Below, piece by piece: positions 8,213 to 17,640 of a DNA stretch of 37,126 bases. The DNA lies in the IMG/VR virus record IMGVR_UViG_3300011013_000043, positions 1 to 37,126 of that record. One strand, 5' to 3'. The first letter of the stretch is position 1. Each line of letters starts with the position of its first letter. The notes beneath the pieces are model-generated. The model was not told where the DNA came from. It did no database searches and saw only the letters and a program-made list of their open reading frames with translations. The stretch comes from a virus. Position numbers and translations under genes: made by a program.

Positions 8213-9670
8213 ATGGCTTTAACCCCACAATTTGGTACTATTGTACCAAGTCAAGTACAGGAGGTTTTACAGTCTAACTATTTACAGTGGACAGATAATG
8301 GAGCTGCTAATTTTGCGGATTTCGCACAGCAGTATTTACCTGAAATCTACGAACAAGAAGTTGAAAGATATGGTAACAGAACTTTATCTGGATTCTTAAG
8401 AATGGTTGGTGCTGAACTTCCTATGACAAGTGACCAAGTAATCTGGTCTGAACAAAATAGATTACATATTGCATATGATAACTGTACAGTAGCTGGTAAC
8501 GTAATTAACGTTAACCCAGGTGGTGCTGCAGATATTCAAAACGTTGTTTCTGCAAGAGCTACTGTTGTCGTTATGGACGACTTTGGCGCAGAAGTAAAAG
8601 CGTTAGTATCCGTATCGGATCCAGGTGCTGCTACAATTACTGTTGAACCTTATACAGCTGCTACTATTGCAGGTGCTGGTTTAGTTGGTAACGTAAAAGT
8701 ATTTGTTTACGGTTCTGAATACTCAAAAGGATCAATCACACCTAACTTTGTACCAGGTGGTGGTGCTACTTCAACACTTGCAAACAGTCAATACATTAGT
8801 GTTGACCCTGCATTTACTCAATTTCATAATAACCCTATCATAATCAGAAACAAATATGTTGTTAATGGTTCAGATATGGCTCAGATTGGTTGGGTAGAAG
8901 TTGCTACTGAAGATGGAACAGGTGGATATTTATGGTATCTAAAAGCTGAGTCTGAAACAAGACTTAGATTTGAGGATTACCTAGAAATGATGTGTGTAGA
9001 ATCAGAATTAACTGCTGTAGGTTCTGCAGTAGCTGCTGGTACTTCAGGTGCTATAGGTTCTCAAGGTTTATTTGCTGCTATCCAAGATAGAGGTAATGTA
9101 ATGGTTGGGTTCTCTGCTGCAACAGGTATTGGAGATTTTGATGACATCCTTAGAAATTTAGATACTCAGGGAGCTATCGAAGAAAACATGTTATTCTTAG
9201 ACAGACAAACTGCATTAGATTTTGATGATATGTTAGCTAACATTTCAGCAGGAACTGCAGGTGGTACTGCTTATGGTTTATTTGAAAACTCAGAAGAAAT
9301 GGCTTTAAACTTAGGTTTTAGTGGTTTTAGAAGAGGTTCTTACGATTTCTATAAAACAGATTGGAAATATCTTAACGACGCGTCTACGCGTGGTGGTATG
9401 ACTGGTCCTGCTTCTATAGAAGGTGTATTAATACCAGCTGGTACTACAACAGTTTATGATCAAACTTTAGGTACTAACATTAGAAGACCTTTCTTACACG
9501 TAAGATATAGAGCTTCTCAAAGTGATGACCGAAGAATGAAGTCTTGGTTAACAGGTTCTGCAGGTGGAGCATTTACTTCAGATCTTGATGCTATGGAAGT
9601 TAACTTCCTTTCAGAAAGATGTTTAGTAACTCAAGCTGCTAACAACTTCGTATTATTCCAAGGTGTTTAA
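8213..9670 (+). CDS. Major capsid protein
   Basis: A 485-residue protein in the canonical position after portal and scaffold, of a size normal for an HK97-fold major capsid protein. It is rich in Ala, Gly, Thr and small residues, without Cys clusters or membrane segments. A central insertion (about residues 90-190, Val/Ala/Gly-rich beta sequence) might be a surface domain. Its codons use C-ending forms (AAC, TTC, TAC) visibly more often than neighbouring genes, consistent with strong expression. It is followed at once by the best hairpin terminator in the structural block. The fold itself cannot be proved from sequence alone here. Confidence 0.85.
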   Translation: MALTPQFGTIVPSQVQEVLQSNYLQWTDNGAANFADFAQQYLPEIYEQEVERYGNRTLSGFLRMVGAELPMTSDQVIWSEQNRLHIAYDNCTVAGNVINVNPGGAADIQNVVSARATVVVMDDFGAEVKALVSVSDPGAATITVEPYTAATIAGAGLVGNVKVFVYGSEYSKGSITPNFVPGGGATSTLANSQYISVDPAFTQFHNNPIIIRNKYVVNGSDMAQIGWVEVATEDGTGGYLWYLKAESETRLRFEDYLEMMCVESELTAVGSAVAAGTSGAIGSQGLFAAIQDRGNVMVGFSAATGIGDFDDILRNLDTQGAIEENMLFLDRQTALDFDDMLANISAGTAGGTAYGLFENSEEMALNLGFSGFRRGSYDFYKTDWKYLNDASTRGGMTGPASIEGVLIPAGTTTVYDQTLGTNIRRPFLHVRYRASQSDDRRMKSWLTGSAGGAFTSDLDAMEVNFLSERCLVTQAANNFVLFQGV

Positions 9671-9678
9671 TTACAATT

Positions 9679-9715
9679 AAAGATACGGGTGCTTCGGCAC
9701 CCAATATCTTTATTT
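9679..9715 (+). terminator. Strong terminator after the capsid gene
   Basis: A GGGTGC/GCACCC stem closed by a TTCG tetraloop is extended by an outer AAAGATA/TATCTTT stem, with one and two unpaired bases between the two stems. It is followed by TATTTT. It begins eight bases after the capsid stop. The UUCG loop and T-rich tail fit an intrinsic terminator that would set capsid mRNA apart from the downstream tail genes or stabilise its 3' end. Confidence 0.8.
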
Positions 9716-9738
9716 TAACTATTTAATTATATTATATT

Positions 9739-10584
9739 ATGGCAAAAAAGAAAAAAGAAGAAGAAAGTGTAGTAATTGAAGAAACTACACAAGTAGAAAC
9801 AGTTGTAGAAACACCTGTTCCTACTAAAATAAAACCAGTTAATAAAATTGACTGGGAAATAAAAGATAGAACTTATTTACTAACTGGAAATAAAGAACCT
9901 TTAACGTTTACTATACCCAGTAAGCATACGAGAAGACATCCTTTATTATGGTTTGATACAAAGAAAAATGAACAAAGAGAATTAAGGTATGCAACTAATA
10001 TGAATTCTCCATTTGTTGATGAACAAAAAGGAGAAGTAACTTTAGGTCATATTACCTTTAGAGATGGATCATTAAATGTTCCAAAAGAGAATATTTGTTT
10101 ACAAAAATTACTTTCTTTATATCATCCAATGCGTTCACAAAAATATAGAGAACACATACCACAAAGAATTGCTCAAGATCAAGTAAAAGATATTGAAATT
10201 GAGATCGAAGCATTAAATGTAGCTAAAAACATGGATATAGAACATGCAGAAGCTATAGTTAGGGTAGAAATTGGATCAAAAGTTTCTTCATTATCTTCAA
10301 AAGAGTTGAAAAGAGATTTATTATTATTAGCAAAGAAAAATCCTCAATTATTTTTAGCTCTTGCGCAAGATGACAATGTTCAATTAAGAAACTTTGGTAT
10401 AAATGCTGTTGAATTAGGTATTATTAATCTTTCAAGTGATCAACGATCATTTATGTGGGGATCTAATAATAGAAAATTAATGGTAGTACCATTTGATGAA
10501 AATCCTTATTCAGCTTTAGCGGCGTGGTTTAAAACAGATGAAGGTGTAGAAGTATATAAGTCTATAGAAAAAAGACTACAATAA
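9739..10584 (+). CDS. Unknown capsid-adjacent protein (281 aa)
   Basis: It follows the capsid terminator after a short leader with TTTAATTA at 9722 and is itself flanked by a hairpin, so it may be expressed as a separate unit. Residues 1-40 are a charged, Val/Glu/Thr-rich flexible leader. Residues 40-120 look beta-rich (TYLLTGNKEPLTFTIPSK), and residues 150-230 are helical. No catalytic motif or membrane segment is seen. In short-tailed phages a protein here is often a minor head, vertex or head-closure component; the sequence itself does not tell which. Family not recognised. Confidence 0.75.
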   Translation: MAKKKKEEESVVIEETTQVETVVETPVPTKIKPVNKIDWEIKDRTYLLTGNKEPLTFTIPSKHTRRHPLLWFDTKKNEQRELRYATNMNSPFVDEQKGEVTLGHITFRDGSLNVPKENICLQKLLSLYHPMRSQKYREHIPQRIAQDQVKDIEIEIEALNVAKNMDIEHAEAIVRVEIGSKVSSLSSKELKRDLLLLAKKNPQLFLALAQDDNVQLRNFGINAVELGIINLSSDQRSFMWGSNNRKLMVVPFDENPYSALAAWFKTDEGVEVYKSIEKRLQ

Positions 10585-10585
10585 T

Positions 10586-10618
10586 AATATAAGGGGCGGA
10601 TACGTCCGCCTCTATATT
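10586..10618 (+). terminator. Hairpin between head and tail genes
   Basis: A nine-pair stem (the core is GGCGGA/TCCGCC, extended by one G-T and two Watson-Crick pairs) with a TACG loop continues, past a single bulged A, into a five-pair A/T outer stem. It starts two bases after the stop at 10584 and sits 17 bases before the next ATG. There is no T-run outside the stem, so it may act as an attenuator or as an RNA-stability element instead of a full terminator. Confidence 0.6.
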
Positions 10619-10634
10619 AAATAATAAAAATATA

Positions 10635-11330
10635 ATGGCAGTAAACGTAGATACAGTTTATAAAACCGTATTGTTGATTCTAAATCAACAACAAAGAGGT
10701 TATATGACACCTGATGAGTTTAACAAAGTAGCGACTCAAGTACAATTAGAAATATTTTCAAACTACTTTGAAGACTTAAATCAACAATATCGTGTACCTC
10801 AAAATGATACAGAATATGCTAATAGAGTAAAAAATACCCAAGAAAAGTTACAATTCTTTCAAGCAACTGGTGGAACAACTTTTGTGGGTCCACATTTTAC
10901 TTTAAATCCTACTGACATATATAGATTAGGAACAGTGTTTTATAAAGATACTGAACTTACTCAATATTCACAGAGAAATGAGTTAAAACAATTATTACTT
11001 TCCCCTTTAACTCAACCTACTAAACATTTTCCGGTTTATTTATACGAGGAAAACCAATTACATGTATATCCTACAGATATTAATGCAGATATAACTATAT
11101 CTTATATTAAAACTCCTAGTGATGTTAATTGGAGTTATGGTGTCGGTGCATTAGGTCAATATCTATATCAAGCACCACCTGCATCAACTCCATTTGAACT
11201 AGATATATCTGAACAAACTAATATTGTATTAAGGATATTAGCATATGCAGGGGTTATAATAAATGATCCAACAATAATACAAGTTGCAGCACAAAGTGTA
11301 GCCGCAGAAGAACAAAATTCAAAAATATAA
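10635..11330 (+). CDS. Probable head-tail connector protein
   Basis: A 231-residue protein in the first position of the tail block. Its N-terminal half is helical (DTVYKTVLLILNQQQRGYMT, then a helix beginning EFNKVATQVQ) and its middle is beta-rich (HFPVYLYEENQLHVYPTDI and ITISYIKTPSDVNWSYGV), ending in a helix. A helical entrance followed by a beta domain at this locus is typical of adaptor or ring proteins that sit under the portal in podoviruses. It is separated by three bases from the next gene, which also looks adaptor-like. Assignment by position and general fold impression only. Confidence 0.6.
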   Translation: MAVNVDTVYKTVLLILNQQQRGYMTPDEFNKVATQVQLEIFSNYFEDLNQQYRVPQNDTEYANRVKNTQEKLQFFQATGGTTFVGPHFTLNPTDIYRLGTVFYKDTELTQYSQRNELKQLLLSPLTQPTKHFPVYLYEENQLHVYPTDINADITISYIKTPSDVNWSYGVGALGQYLYQAPPASTPFELDISEQTNIVLRILAYAGVIINDPTIIQVAAQSVAAEEQNSKI

Positions 11331-11333
11331 AAG

Positions 11334-12599
11334 ATGTCACAACCTAATGGTGGATTAATCACCGAAACTAATCAGCAATATTACGCGGGTGCGCAGGGAT
11401 TTACAACAACAGCTCCGCAGCAAGAGTTTACTTTTACATTTAATACTGCATTGAATTTAGGTTCACCTGACCCAGCTGCTGTAGACTATGCTTTAAATAA
11501 TTTTAAATTATATGCTAGTGCTGATGGCATAACTTATACAGAAGTAGACAATGCTAATTGGCCACTTCTGTATCCTTACCAACTTACAGTGGCACCTGAC
11601 AACAAGAGTACTATTACATTAGCAAACAACCTACCAGTTAATCATGTATTAGTATGTCAATTAAAAAGATTAGATGGTGGTAATTATGGCAATAAAGATG
11701 CTTATGGAATTACTACTGAACAAAATTATGGAGGTTATGCGTATATCACGGTAAAAGATTTAGTAAATAACTTTATGGTAGCATATGTAGGACAAGACAA
11801 AATAATACCAAGAGTTGATAGAAGCGACGTAATATTTCATACTAAAAGAGGTTTACAAGAGTTTAGTTATGACACATTAAAAAGTGTTCATTCTCAAGAA
11901 CTCACAGTTCCAGATAATTTAAGCCTAGCTTTACCACAAGATTATGTTAACTATGTGCGTATGTCATGGATAGATAGAATGGGAGTACAGCATATAATAT
12001 ACCCTGCAAACAATTTAACAGATGCTCCTTATGAAACCCCTACTCAAGATAATTTAGGAGTACCCACTCAAGATAATTTTGGAGAAAACACAGAGGGAAC
12101 TTCTTTAACAGAAGAACGATGGAAGACAGCTAATACAAATTTATTGAGTCAAAACTTTAACAATGCTTTATTTAATGAAGGAGCAGCTTGGTGGGGTTAT
12201 GATTGGGGATATGGAGGTTTTTGGTATTATAATTATGGAGAACTTTATGGAATGGATCCTCAATATGCTCAATACAATGGTTGGTTTAATATGAATGAAA
12301 GAGAAGGAAAAGTTTCTTTTTCAAGTAATCTTAAAGGACAATTAATTATATTAGAATATATTTCAGATGGATTAGCTTATGATTTAGATAGTAGAATTCC
12401 TAAATTAGCTGAAGAAGCAATGTATCAACATTTATTGTATAGTATATTGTCAACAAGAGCTAGTACAATAGCAATAGCACCTCAATACAAAAGACAAAGA
12501 TATGCCGCTTTACGTAATGCTAAAATAAGATTGTCTAATATTAAATTAGATGAAATAGCACAAGTAATGCGTGGAAAATCTAAATGGATAAAACGTTAA
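11334..12599 (+). CDS. Tail adaptor-like protein with N-terminal beta domain
   Basis: A 421-residue protein with two regions. Residues 20-120 (QEFTFTF, FKLYASADGI, YQLTVAPDNKSTITLA, VLVCQLKRLDG) resemble the beta-sandwich found at the N-terminus of T7-type tail fibres. From residue 137 (VKDLVNNFMVAYVGQDKIIP, then HTKRGLQEFSYDTLKS and LPQDYVNYVRMSWID) it looks like the helical adaptor, or tail tubular protein A, of podoviruses. An extremely aromatic loop near residues 284-322 (WWGYDWGYGGFWYYNYG) precedes the last beta strand and a helical basic C-terminus. It stands three bases before the nozzle-like gene, as adaptor genes usually do. The domain calls are by pattern. Confidence 0.65.
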   Translation: MSQPNGGLITETNQQYYAGAQGFTTTAPQQEFTFTFNTALNLGSPDPAAVDYALNNFKLYASADGITYTEVDNANWPLLYPYQLTVAPDNKSTITLANNLPVNHVLVCQLKRLDGGNYGNKDAYGITTEQNYGGYAYITVKDLVNNFMVAYVGQDKIIPRVDRSDVIFHTKRGLQEFSYDTLKSVHSQELTVPDNLSLALPQDYVNYVRMSWIDRMGVQHIIYPANNLTDAPYETPTQDNLGVPTQDNFGENTEGTSLTEERWKTANTNLLSQNFNNALFNEGAAWWGYDWGYGGFWYYNYGELYGMDPQYAQYNGWFNMNEREGKVSFSSNLKGQLIILEYISDGLAYDLDSRIPKLAEEAMYQHLLYSILSTRASTIAIAPQYKRQRYAALRNAKIRLSNIKLDEIAQVMRGKSKWIKR

Positions 12600-12602
12600 T
12601 AA

Positions 12603-15600
12603 ATGGCAGAAAGTAAAAAAACATTTTTCCCAGGAAGAATGAACCAAGACATTGACGCTCGTCTTCTTCCACAAGGAGAATACAGACAGGCGATTAATTT
12701 ACTTATTAGTAGATCTGAAGGAGCTACTGTAGGTGAATTTGAAAATGTATTAGGTAATACTCTAGTAGGAGATTATATTGCACCAGGCATTGATATAGAG
12801 ATTATTGGAATAAATGTAGATGAGCGAAATAATTGTATTTACGTATTTGCTACAGACTATAATTCTCCTGATGGCGATAAATTAGCAAGGGCTTCTACTG
12901 CAGCAAATTGTATTATTGCTCGTTTTGATTTACAAAATGGAACTCCTCCCGTAACTATAGTTCAAGGGTATTGGTTAAATTTTAACCAAAGATTTCCTAT
13001 TAATCAAACAAATTTGGTAGATGATTTGCTGTTTTGGACTGATAATTTTAATCAACCTAGACGTATAAATGTAGAGTCTGCATTAGGAAATCCTTCTTTT
13101 TATCAAGAAGAATCTCAAGTGTCTGTAGCTCAGTATTATCCTTATGAAGCTTTAATACCTTTAAGACGTCAAACAGTTACTACTGTTGCTACAGGGAGTG
13201 ATACTCTTATTACACTAACAGCTGGTAATGACCAAATACGAGTAGGAGATTTTGTCACGGCTAACGATAAGACTGAAATTACTTCATCTCCTATACAAAA
13301 TTCTACCCCACCAGTAAGAGTGGTAGAAATTATAAATCCTGGAGTTAATACAGAGTTTAGAGTAGCTCCAGCTATACAACCCGGACCTATTCCTAGTGAT
13401 GTGTTAATTGATTTTAGTAGAACAACTATGGAGAATAGATCAGATCTTTATCTTTCTAATTATTCTTTTCAAGAAGTTAGTTTAATATCTAGTCCTACTG
13501 AAATTAAAATAGATAATTGGGTAATGGGAGGATTTCCTCGTATTGGAGATAGAATAATAAATTTAACTACTCCAGGGAATATTCCAGCTGATTTAAGAAT
13601 AAAAAACTTTGATTTTCTTTTAGGAACAGCTACCAATCCAGTTCAATGTAACATGTCAAGATATAGTTTAATATTTGACAAACCTGACAATGTTGATCCT
13701 GTAACAGGGGGTGCTCTGACAGGTTTTACAGTAGGAGATGAAATAGCTATTGCGCCTAACGATACTTATGATTCATTATTTGATGGAGATACCAAGTTTT
13801 TAGATGATAAATTTGTAAGATTTAGTTATAGATTTAGATTTGTTGACAATGAATATTCTTTAACAGCTCCATTTAGTCAAATTATGTTTATACCTAAACA
13901 ATATGGAGAATTTGGATTAGGACAAACCAACACGTTAACTGATGCTCGTAGTAACACCACACCCATAGTAGGTACAGGTGCTTGTGCGGGTATAAATTAT
14001 GATGGAACACAAATTTATAATTATTATCAAGATGAGAAAGATGCCTACACAAGTACAATATTAGAATGGTTTGAAAACGACATAGACTCTATTGAGTTAA
14101 AGATTCCGTTACCAACTGATGTTTCAGCTACTAAAAATACTATAGCTTATAAAACTATTGAAAATTTTAAAATAAATAAGATAGATATATTATATAAAGA
14201 ATCTGATTCTCAAGCTATAAAAGTTCTAGATACAATAGATTTATCTTTAGTAGGAGAAAATGATATTGAAATTATAGATTATAATGATGATATAAATGGA
14301 TTAATTTCTCGTTATTATTTAAGATATACTTATACATCAAACAAACCTTATAAAACTTTACCAGAAGGACAAACAACTAGAGTTTATGATAAGGTTCCTA
14401 TTAAAGCAATAAGTCAAGAACTTATATCTAATAGAGTAGTATATGGTAATTTTCTACAAGGTATGACTCCTCCTGAGTCTATAGAATACACTGCAAATTG
14501 GACTCCTAAAGACTTACAAACGTCTGATTATTCTACTGAATATCCTTATCATACTATAAAACAAAATAGAACCTATCAAGTAGGTTTTGTCTTAGCTGAT
14601 TATTACGGGAGACAATCTGATGTAATTTTATCTACATTAGATCAAACAGAAGATTTTAAAGGATCTACAGTTTATGTTCCTTATCTTTCAACTGGAGACG
14701 CAGTAGATGAACCAGTTAAAGATTGGTTAGGAAGAAATTTAACTTTAGATATAAGTGAACAAATTGGTACAACAATTAATCCAGCTCAAGGAAAACCAGG
14801 GTTATATAGAGAACAAGGTTGGATAGTAGCTTTAGATACCCCAGTTTACGGATGTCCTATTTCTGGTTTTGAAGAAAACGTAACCTACGCAACTACCACT
14901 AGTGGTGTGGGTACCGGGTGTACTATAAGAGTAACCTCAGTAACTCCTAAAATAACTGAAATAGATGATTATATTATTGCTACTGCGGGAAAAGGATATG
15001 AAGTAGGAGATACTGTAACAATAGAAAGTCCTACGGGATGTACAGCTACATTTGATATATTAGAAATAGGTGAAGCAAATCCTTTAGGATGGTATACTTA
15101 TAAAGTAGTAGTAAAACAACAAGAACAAGAATATTATAATGTGTTTTTACCTGGGTTTGTTAATGGATTACCTATTTGTGATCAAGTATGGAATGGAGTA
15201 GTTAATAACACTAATGTTGATGGAGCTGGTACACCTACATCTGTTGCGTGTCCTAGCACCTCGCCTATAGAAACACAAAGAGGTAAAATAGCTTTTGCTA
15301 CTTTATTAAGTGAAAACGTAAACAAAGTACCAAGAAATTTAGATGAAGTTGGTCCTACAGATCTAGAGTACAATAGTGATGAAATTTTATTTGTTAGAGT
15401 TAATAATCCTAATGTGATTCTTAATTCAACTGTAATAGAAGGGGTTAATAAACAATATTATCCTAATCAATTACAACAAAATGTCATAACTATAGAAACA
15501 GTTAGAGAAAGTGAAATTCAAGCTATTCCTTTTAGAGCTTTTAACACAGGACCTAATTTAGCTGTATGGCCTTTTGTTACTGATACTACAACCAATAGAG

Positions 15601-17600
15601 CAGTACCATGTGACTCTGAAAATGCTTTAGTACCAGGAAGTAGTCAAACTATGACAAAACAAGGATTTAGAGGAGAATATGGTTCCACTGTATTAACGGC
15701 TACTGATTGTTTAGCAGATGCTGGTGTTTACAAAGGAAACGTTTATAATGTTCCTTCAGGTTCTATTCCATGGGGAGATGTTGGTCCCACGGCACCTTTT
15801 TACGGGGCTGATCAAAATCCTTTTATAATTAAAATAGGTCAAGTAAACAATTTTGAAAATCCTATAGGGGCAATAGTAACAGATGAGCCTTTGATAGCTC
15901 AAGGGTGTTGTAGTCCTCCAGATCCTAACTGTGTTCCACATGATAGTAATTGGGTAAATGATATAAGAAGCATGCTACCTATATTAACTATAGCAGAAAC
16001 TAAACCTGTTTATTCTTTATTGGATATATTTTGGGAAAGTACTTTAAGTGGAAAATTAGAAGTTTTAAATAGTTCGATTGCGTCTAATTATAATGGAGTA
16101 ATAGGATGTAGCATAAGCGAGATAAATTTCCCTGAAGACACTCCTGATGGAACTGATTTAACTCCCGCTTTTAATTTTATTAATGGTAGTGGTGGTCTCG
16201 CAACAGTAACATCAGTAACTATTACTAATATATTTGCCCAATCTAATCCGGCTATATCATTAGTGCCTCCTAGCGATTATTTTTCTATTCAATTAAGTGG
16301 AGGACCTCCTACTGAATGGGAAATAGCTACAGCTGTAGGAAAAGAATTTTGGTTTAGAGAAAATTCTTTAACCCCAGGAGATGATATTTATGTATTATCC
16401 TTAGAAGTAGAATCAGTATCAGGAGGAGATACTTTTGTAGATAATCTTCCTAACGCTTTAACTATAAGTTTAGAAAACGTAGCCCCGGCAATTTACGAAG
16501 ACGCGGGATATACTACAGATATTACTGGTGGTGCTTGGTCGATCATCTCTCCTAATCCTTCGGTTGTTCCTGGAGATATTATAACTTTATATGGATTAAA
16601 TGGAAGTGTAGATGCTAGTGGAACTCCCGAGAATAGAAAACGCCAATTAGTATGGACTTTATTAAATGTATTTGGACCTAATTCTGTAGATGGTACTAGT
16701 GCTTTTGATTCTTTTCAATTATCGGCGGGTCCAGTAGATGGATCTATTGTTTTAAGTAATACTACAGAAGTTATTCCAGAAGTAGCATATGGATTTGAAA
16801 TAGGTTTATGTGACGCAAATGGTAACTTAGCTAACGGTGCTTTATGTGTAGAAACAACTGGAACTGTAACTTTTGGAACTCAACCTGCACCGCTATCTAT
16901 TGCAACTCTACCAGGAACTTGGGCTACTACTCAACTTTGTCCTGATAAGTATTTAAGCACTGAAAATTATCCTGCATTTGCGGGACTAGCTTCTAAATCT
17001 GGAGAATTTAGATTTACAAGAGCTGATAGTCTTTTTATAACTCAAGATTGTTTAGGAGCTGGTGTTATTACAGCTATTCCAGGAGCTAGTTCATCTGGGT
17101 ATTTCTGTTGGAACGTGTGTGAAGGAATTACTGAACCAGCGCCTTATATTCAACCAGGTTTTGATGCATCAGGTATATGTCCGGTATTAGAAAGAGGAAG
17201 AGGAGATTTATTTCAAGGTACTTTAGATTTATTTGTATATTTCCAACGAGTTACTACTAATATTATAGGAGCAGGAAATATTACAGGAAAATTCAATATC
17301 CAATATAGAACAAGTAATGCCGCTGCATGGACCAATATTGATAGTGTCCCTGTAAGTAAAGCGGCTGATCCTAGCGCCACAGACTCTTTATGGAGTGCTA
17401 GTACTTCTGTAGCAACAATATCAGGAGCAACTACAGCAGATCCAGCATGTAGTCGAATAGGGTTTAGATATAAATTTGATCAAATAGGAGAATATAGAGT
17501 AGTATGTGCTATTTCTGGAACTCACGCAGATGATTGGGGATTTTATATTAACTATGCAGATGGAACATACACCGGAGCAACTGGTCCCTGCGAACCTTAG
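12603..17600 (+). CDS. Very large tail nozzle-like protein (1665 aa)
   Basis: The N-terminus (FFPGRMNQDIDARLLPQGEY, then AINLLISRSEGATVGEFENVLGN) matches the opening strand pattern of tail tubular protein B/nozzle proteins, whose beta-propeller forms the tip of the short tail. Later segments (NCIYVFATD, LLFWTDNFNQPRRINV) look like propeller blades. At 1665 residues it is roughly twice the length of T7 gp12. The second half, from about residue 750, is a long beta-rich extension in which most of the Cys residues lie (QGCCSPPDPNC, YFCWNVCEG and others), suggesting extra disulfide-bonded or metal-binding domains at the tail tip, possibly for receptor contact. It could correspond to the muzzle-type proteins of crAss-like phages. 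Confidence 0.7.
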   Translation: MAESKKTFFPGRMNQDIDARLLPQGEYRQAINLLISRSEGATVGEFENVLGNTLVGDYIAPGIDIEIIGINVDERNNCIYVFATDYNSPDGDKLARASTAANCIIARFDLQNGTPPVTIVQGYWLNFNQRFPINQTNLVDDLLFWTDNFNQPRRINVESALGNPSFYQEESQVSVAQYYPYEALIPLRRQTVTTVATGSDTLITLTAGNDQIRVGDFVTANDKTEITSSPIQNSTPPVRVVEIINPGVNTEFRVAPAIQPGPIPSDVLIDFSRTTMENRSDLYLSNYSFQEVSLISSPTEIKIDNWVMGGFPRIGDRIINLTTPGNIPADLRIKNFDFLLGTATNPVQCNMSRYSLIFDKPDNVDPVTGGALTGFTVGDEIAIAPNDTYDSLFDGDTKFLDDKFVRFSYRFRFVDNEYSLTAPFSQIMFIPKQYGEFGLGQTNTLTDARSNTTPIVGTGACAGINYDGTQIYNYYQDEKDAYTSTILEWFENDIDSIELKIPLPTDVSATKNTIAYKTIENFKINKIDILYKESDSQAIKVLDTIDLSLVGENDIEIIDYNDDINGLISRYYLRYTYTSNKPYKTLPEGQTTRVYDKVPIKAISQELISNRVVYGNFLQGMTPPESIEYTANWTPKDLQTSDYSTEYPYHTIKQNRTYQVGFVLADYYGRQSDVILSTLDQTEDFKGSTVYVPYLSTGDAVDEPVKDWLGRNLTLDISEQIGTTINPAQGKPGLYREQGWIVALDTPVYGCPISGFEENVTYATTTSGVGTGCTIRVTSVTPKITEIDDYIIATAGKGYEVGDTVTIESPTGCTATFDILEIGEANPLGWYTYKVVVKQQEQEYYNVFLPGFVNGLPICDQVWNGVVNNTNVDGAGTPTSVACPSTSPIETQRGKIAFATLLSENVNKVPRNLDEVGPTDLEYNSDEILFVRVNNPNVILNSTVIEGVNKQYYPNQLQQNVITIETVRESEIQAIPFRAFNTGPNLAVWPFVTDTTTNRAVPCDSENALVPGSSQTMTKQGFRGEYGSTVLTATDCLADAGVYKGNVYNVPSGSIPWGDVGPTAPFYGADQNPFIIKIGQVNNFENPIGAIVTDEPLIAQGCCSPPDPNCVPHDSNWVNDIRSMLPILTIAETKPVYSLLDIFWESTLSGKLEVLNSSIASNYNGVIGCSISEINFPEDTPDGTDLTPAFNFINGSGGLATVTSVTITNIFAQSNPAISLVPPSDYFSIQLSGGPPTEWEIATAVGKEFWFRENSLTPGDDIYVLSLEVESVSGGDTFVDNLPNALTISLENVAPAIYEDAGYTTDITGGAWSIISPNPSVVPGDIITLYGLNGSVDASGTPENRKRQLVWTLLNVFGPNSVDGTSAFDSFQLSAGPVDGSIVLSNTTEVIPEVAYGFEIGLCDANGNLANGALCVETTGTVTFGTQPAPLSIATLPGTWATTQLCPDKYLSTENYPAFAGLASKSGEFRFTRADSLFITQDCLGAGVITAIPGASSSGYFCWNVCEGITEPAPYIQPGFDASGICPVLERGRGDLFQGTLDLFVYFQRVTTNIIGAGNITGKFNIQYRTSNAAAWTNIDSVPVSKAADPSATDSLWSASTSVATISGATTADPACSRIGFRYKFDQIGEYRVVCAISGTHADDWGFYINYADGTYTGATGPCEP

Positions 17601-17602
17601 AC

Positions 17603-17632
17603 CAAGTAATTAAGTAAAAAAACAAGTAATTA
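17603..17632 (+). repeat. Short direct repeat in tail intergenic spacer
   Basis: CAAGTAATTA occurs at 17603-17612 and again at 17623-17632, exactly 20 bases apart, within the 40-base spacer before the next ATG at 17641. Two helical turns of spacing on one DNA face could suit a regulator or promoter element, but in such A/T-rich sequence chance is possible. Confidence 0.35.
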
Positions 17633-17640
17633 TATTAGTA

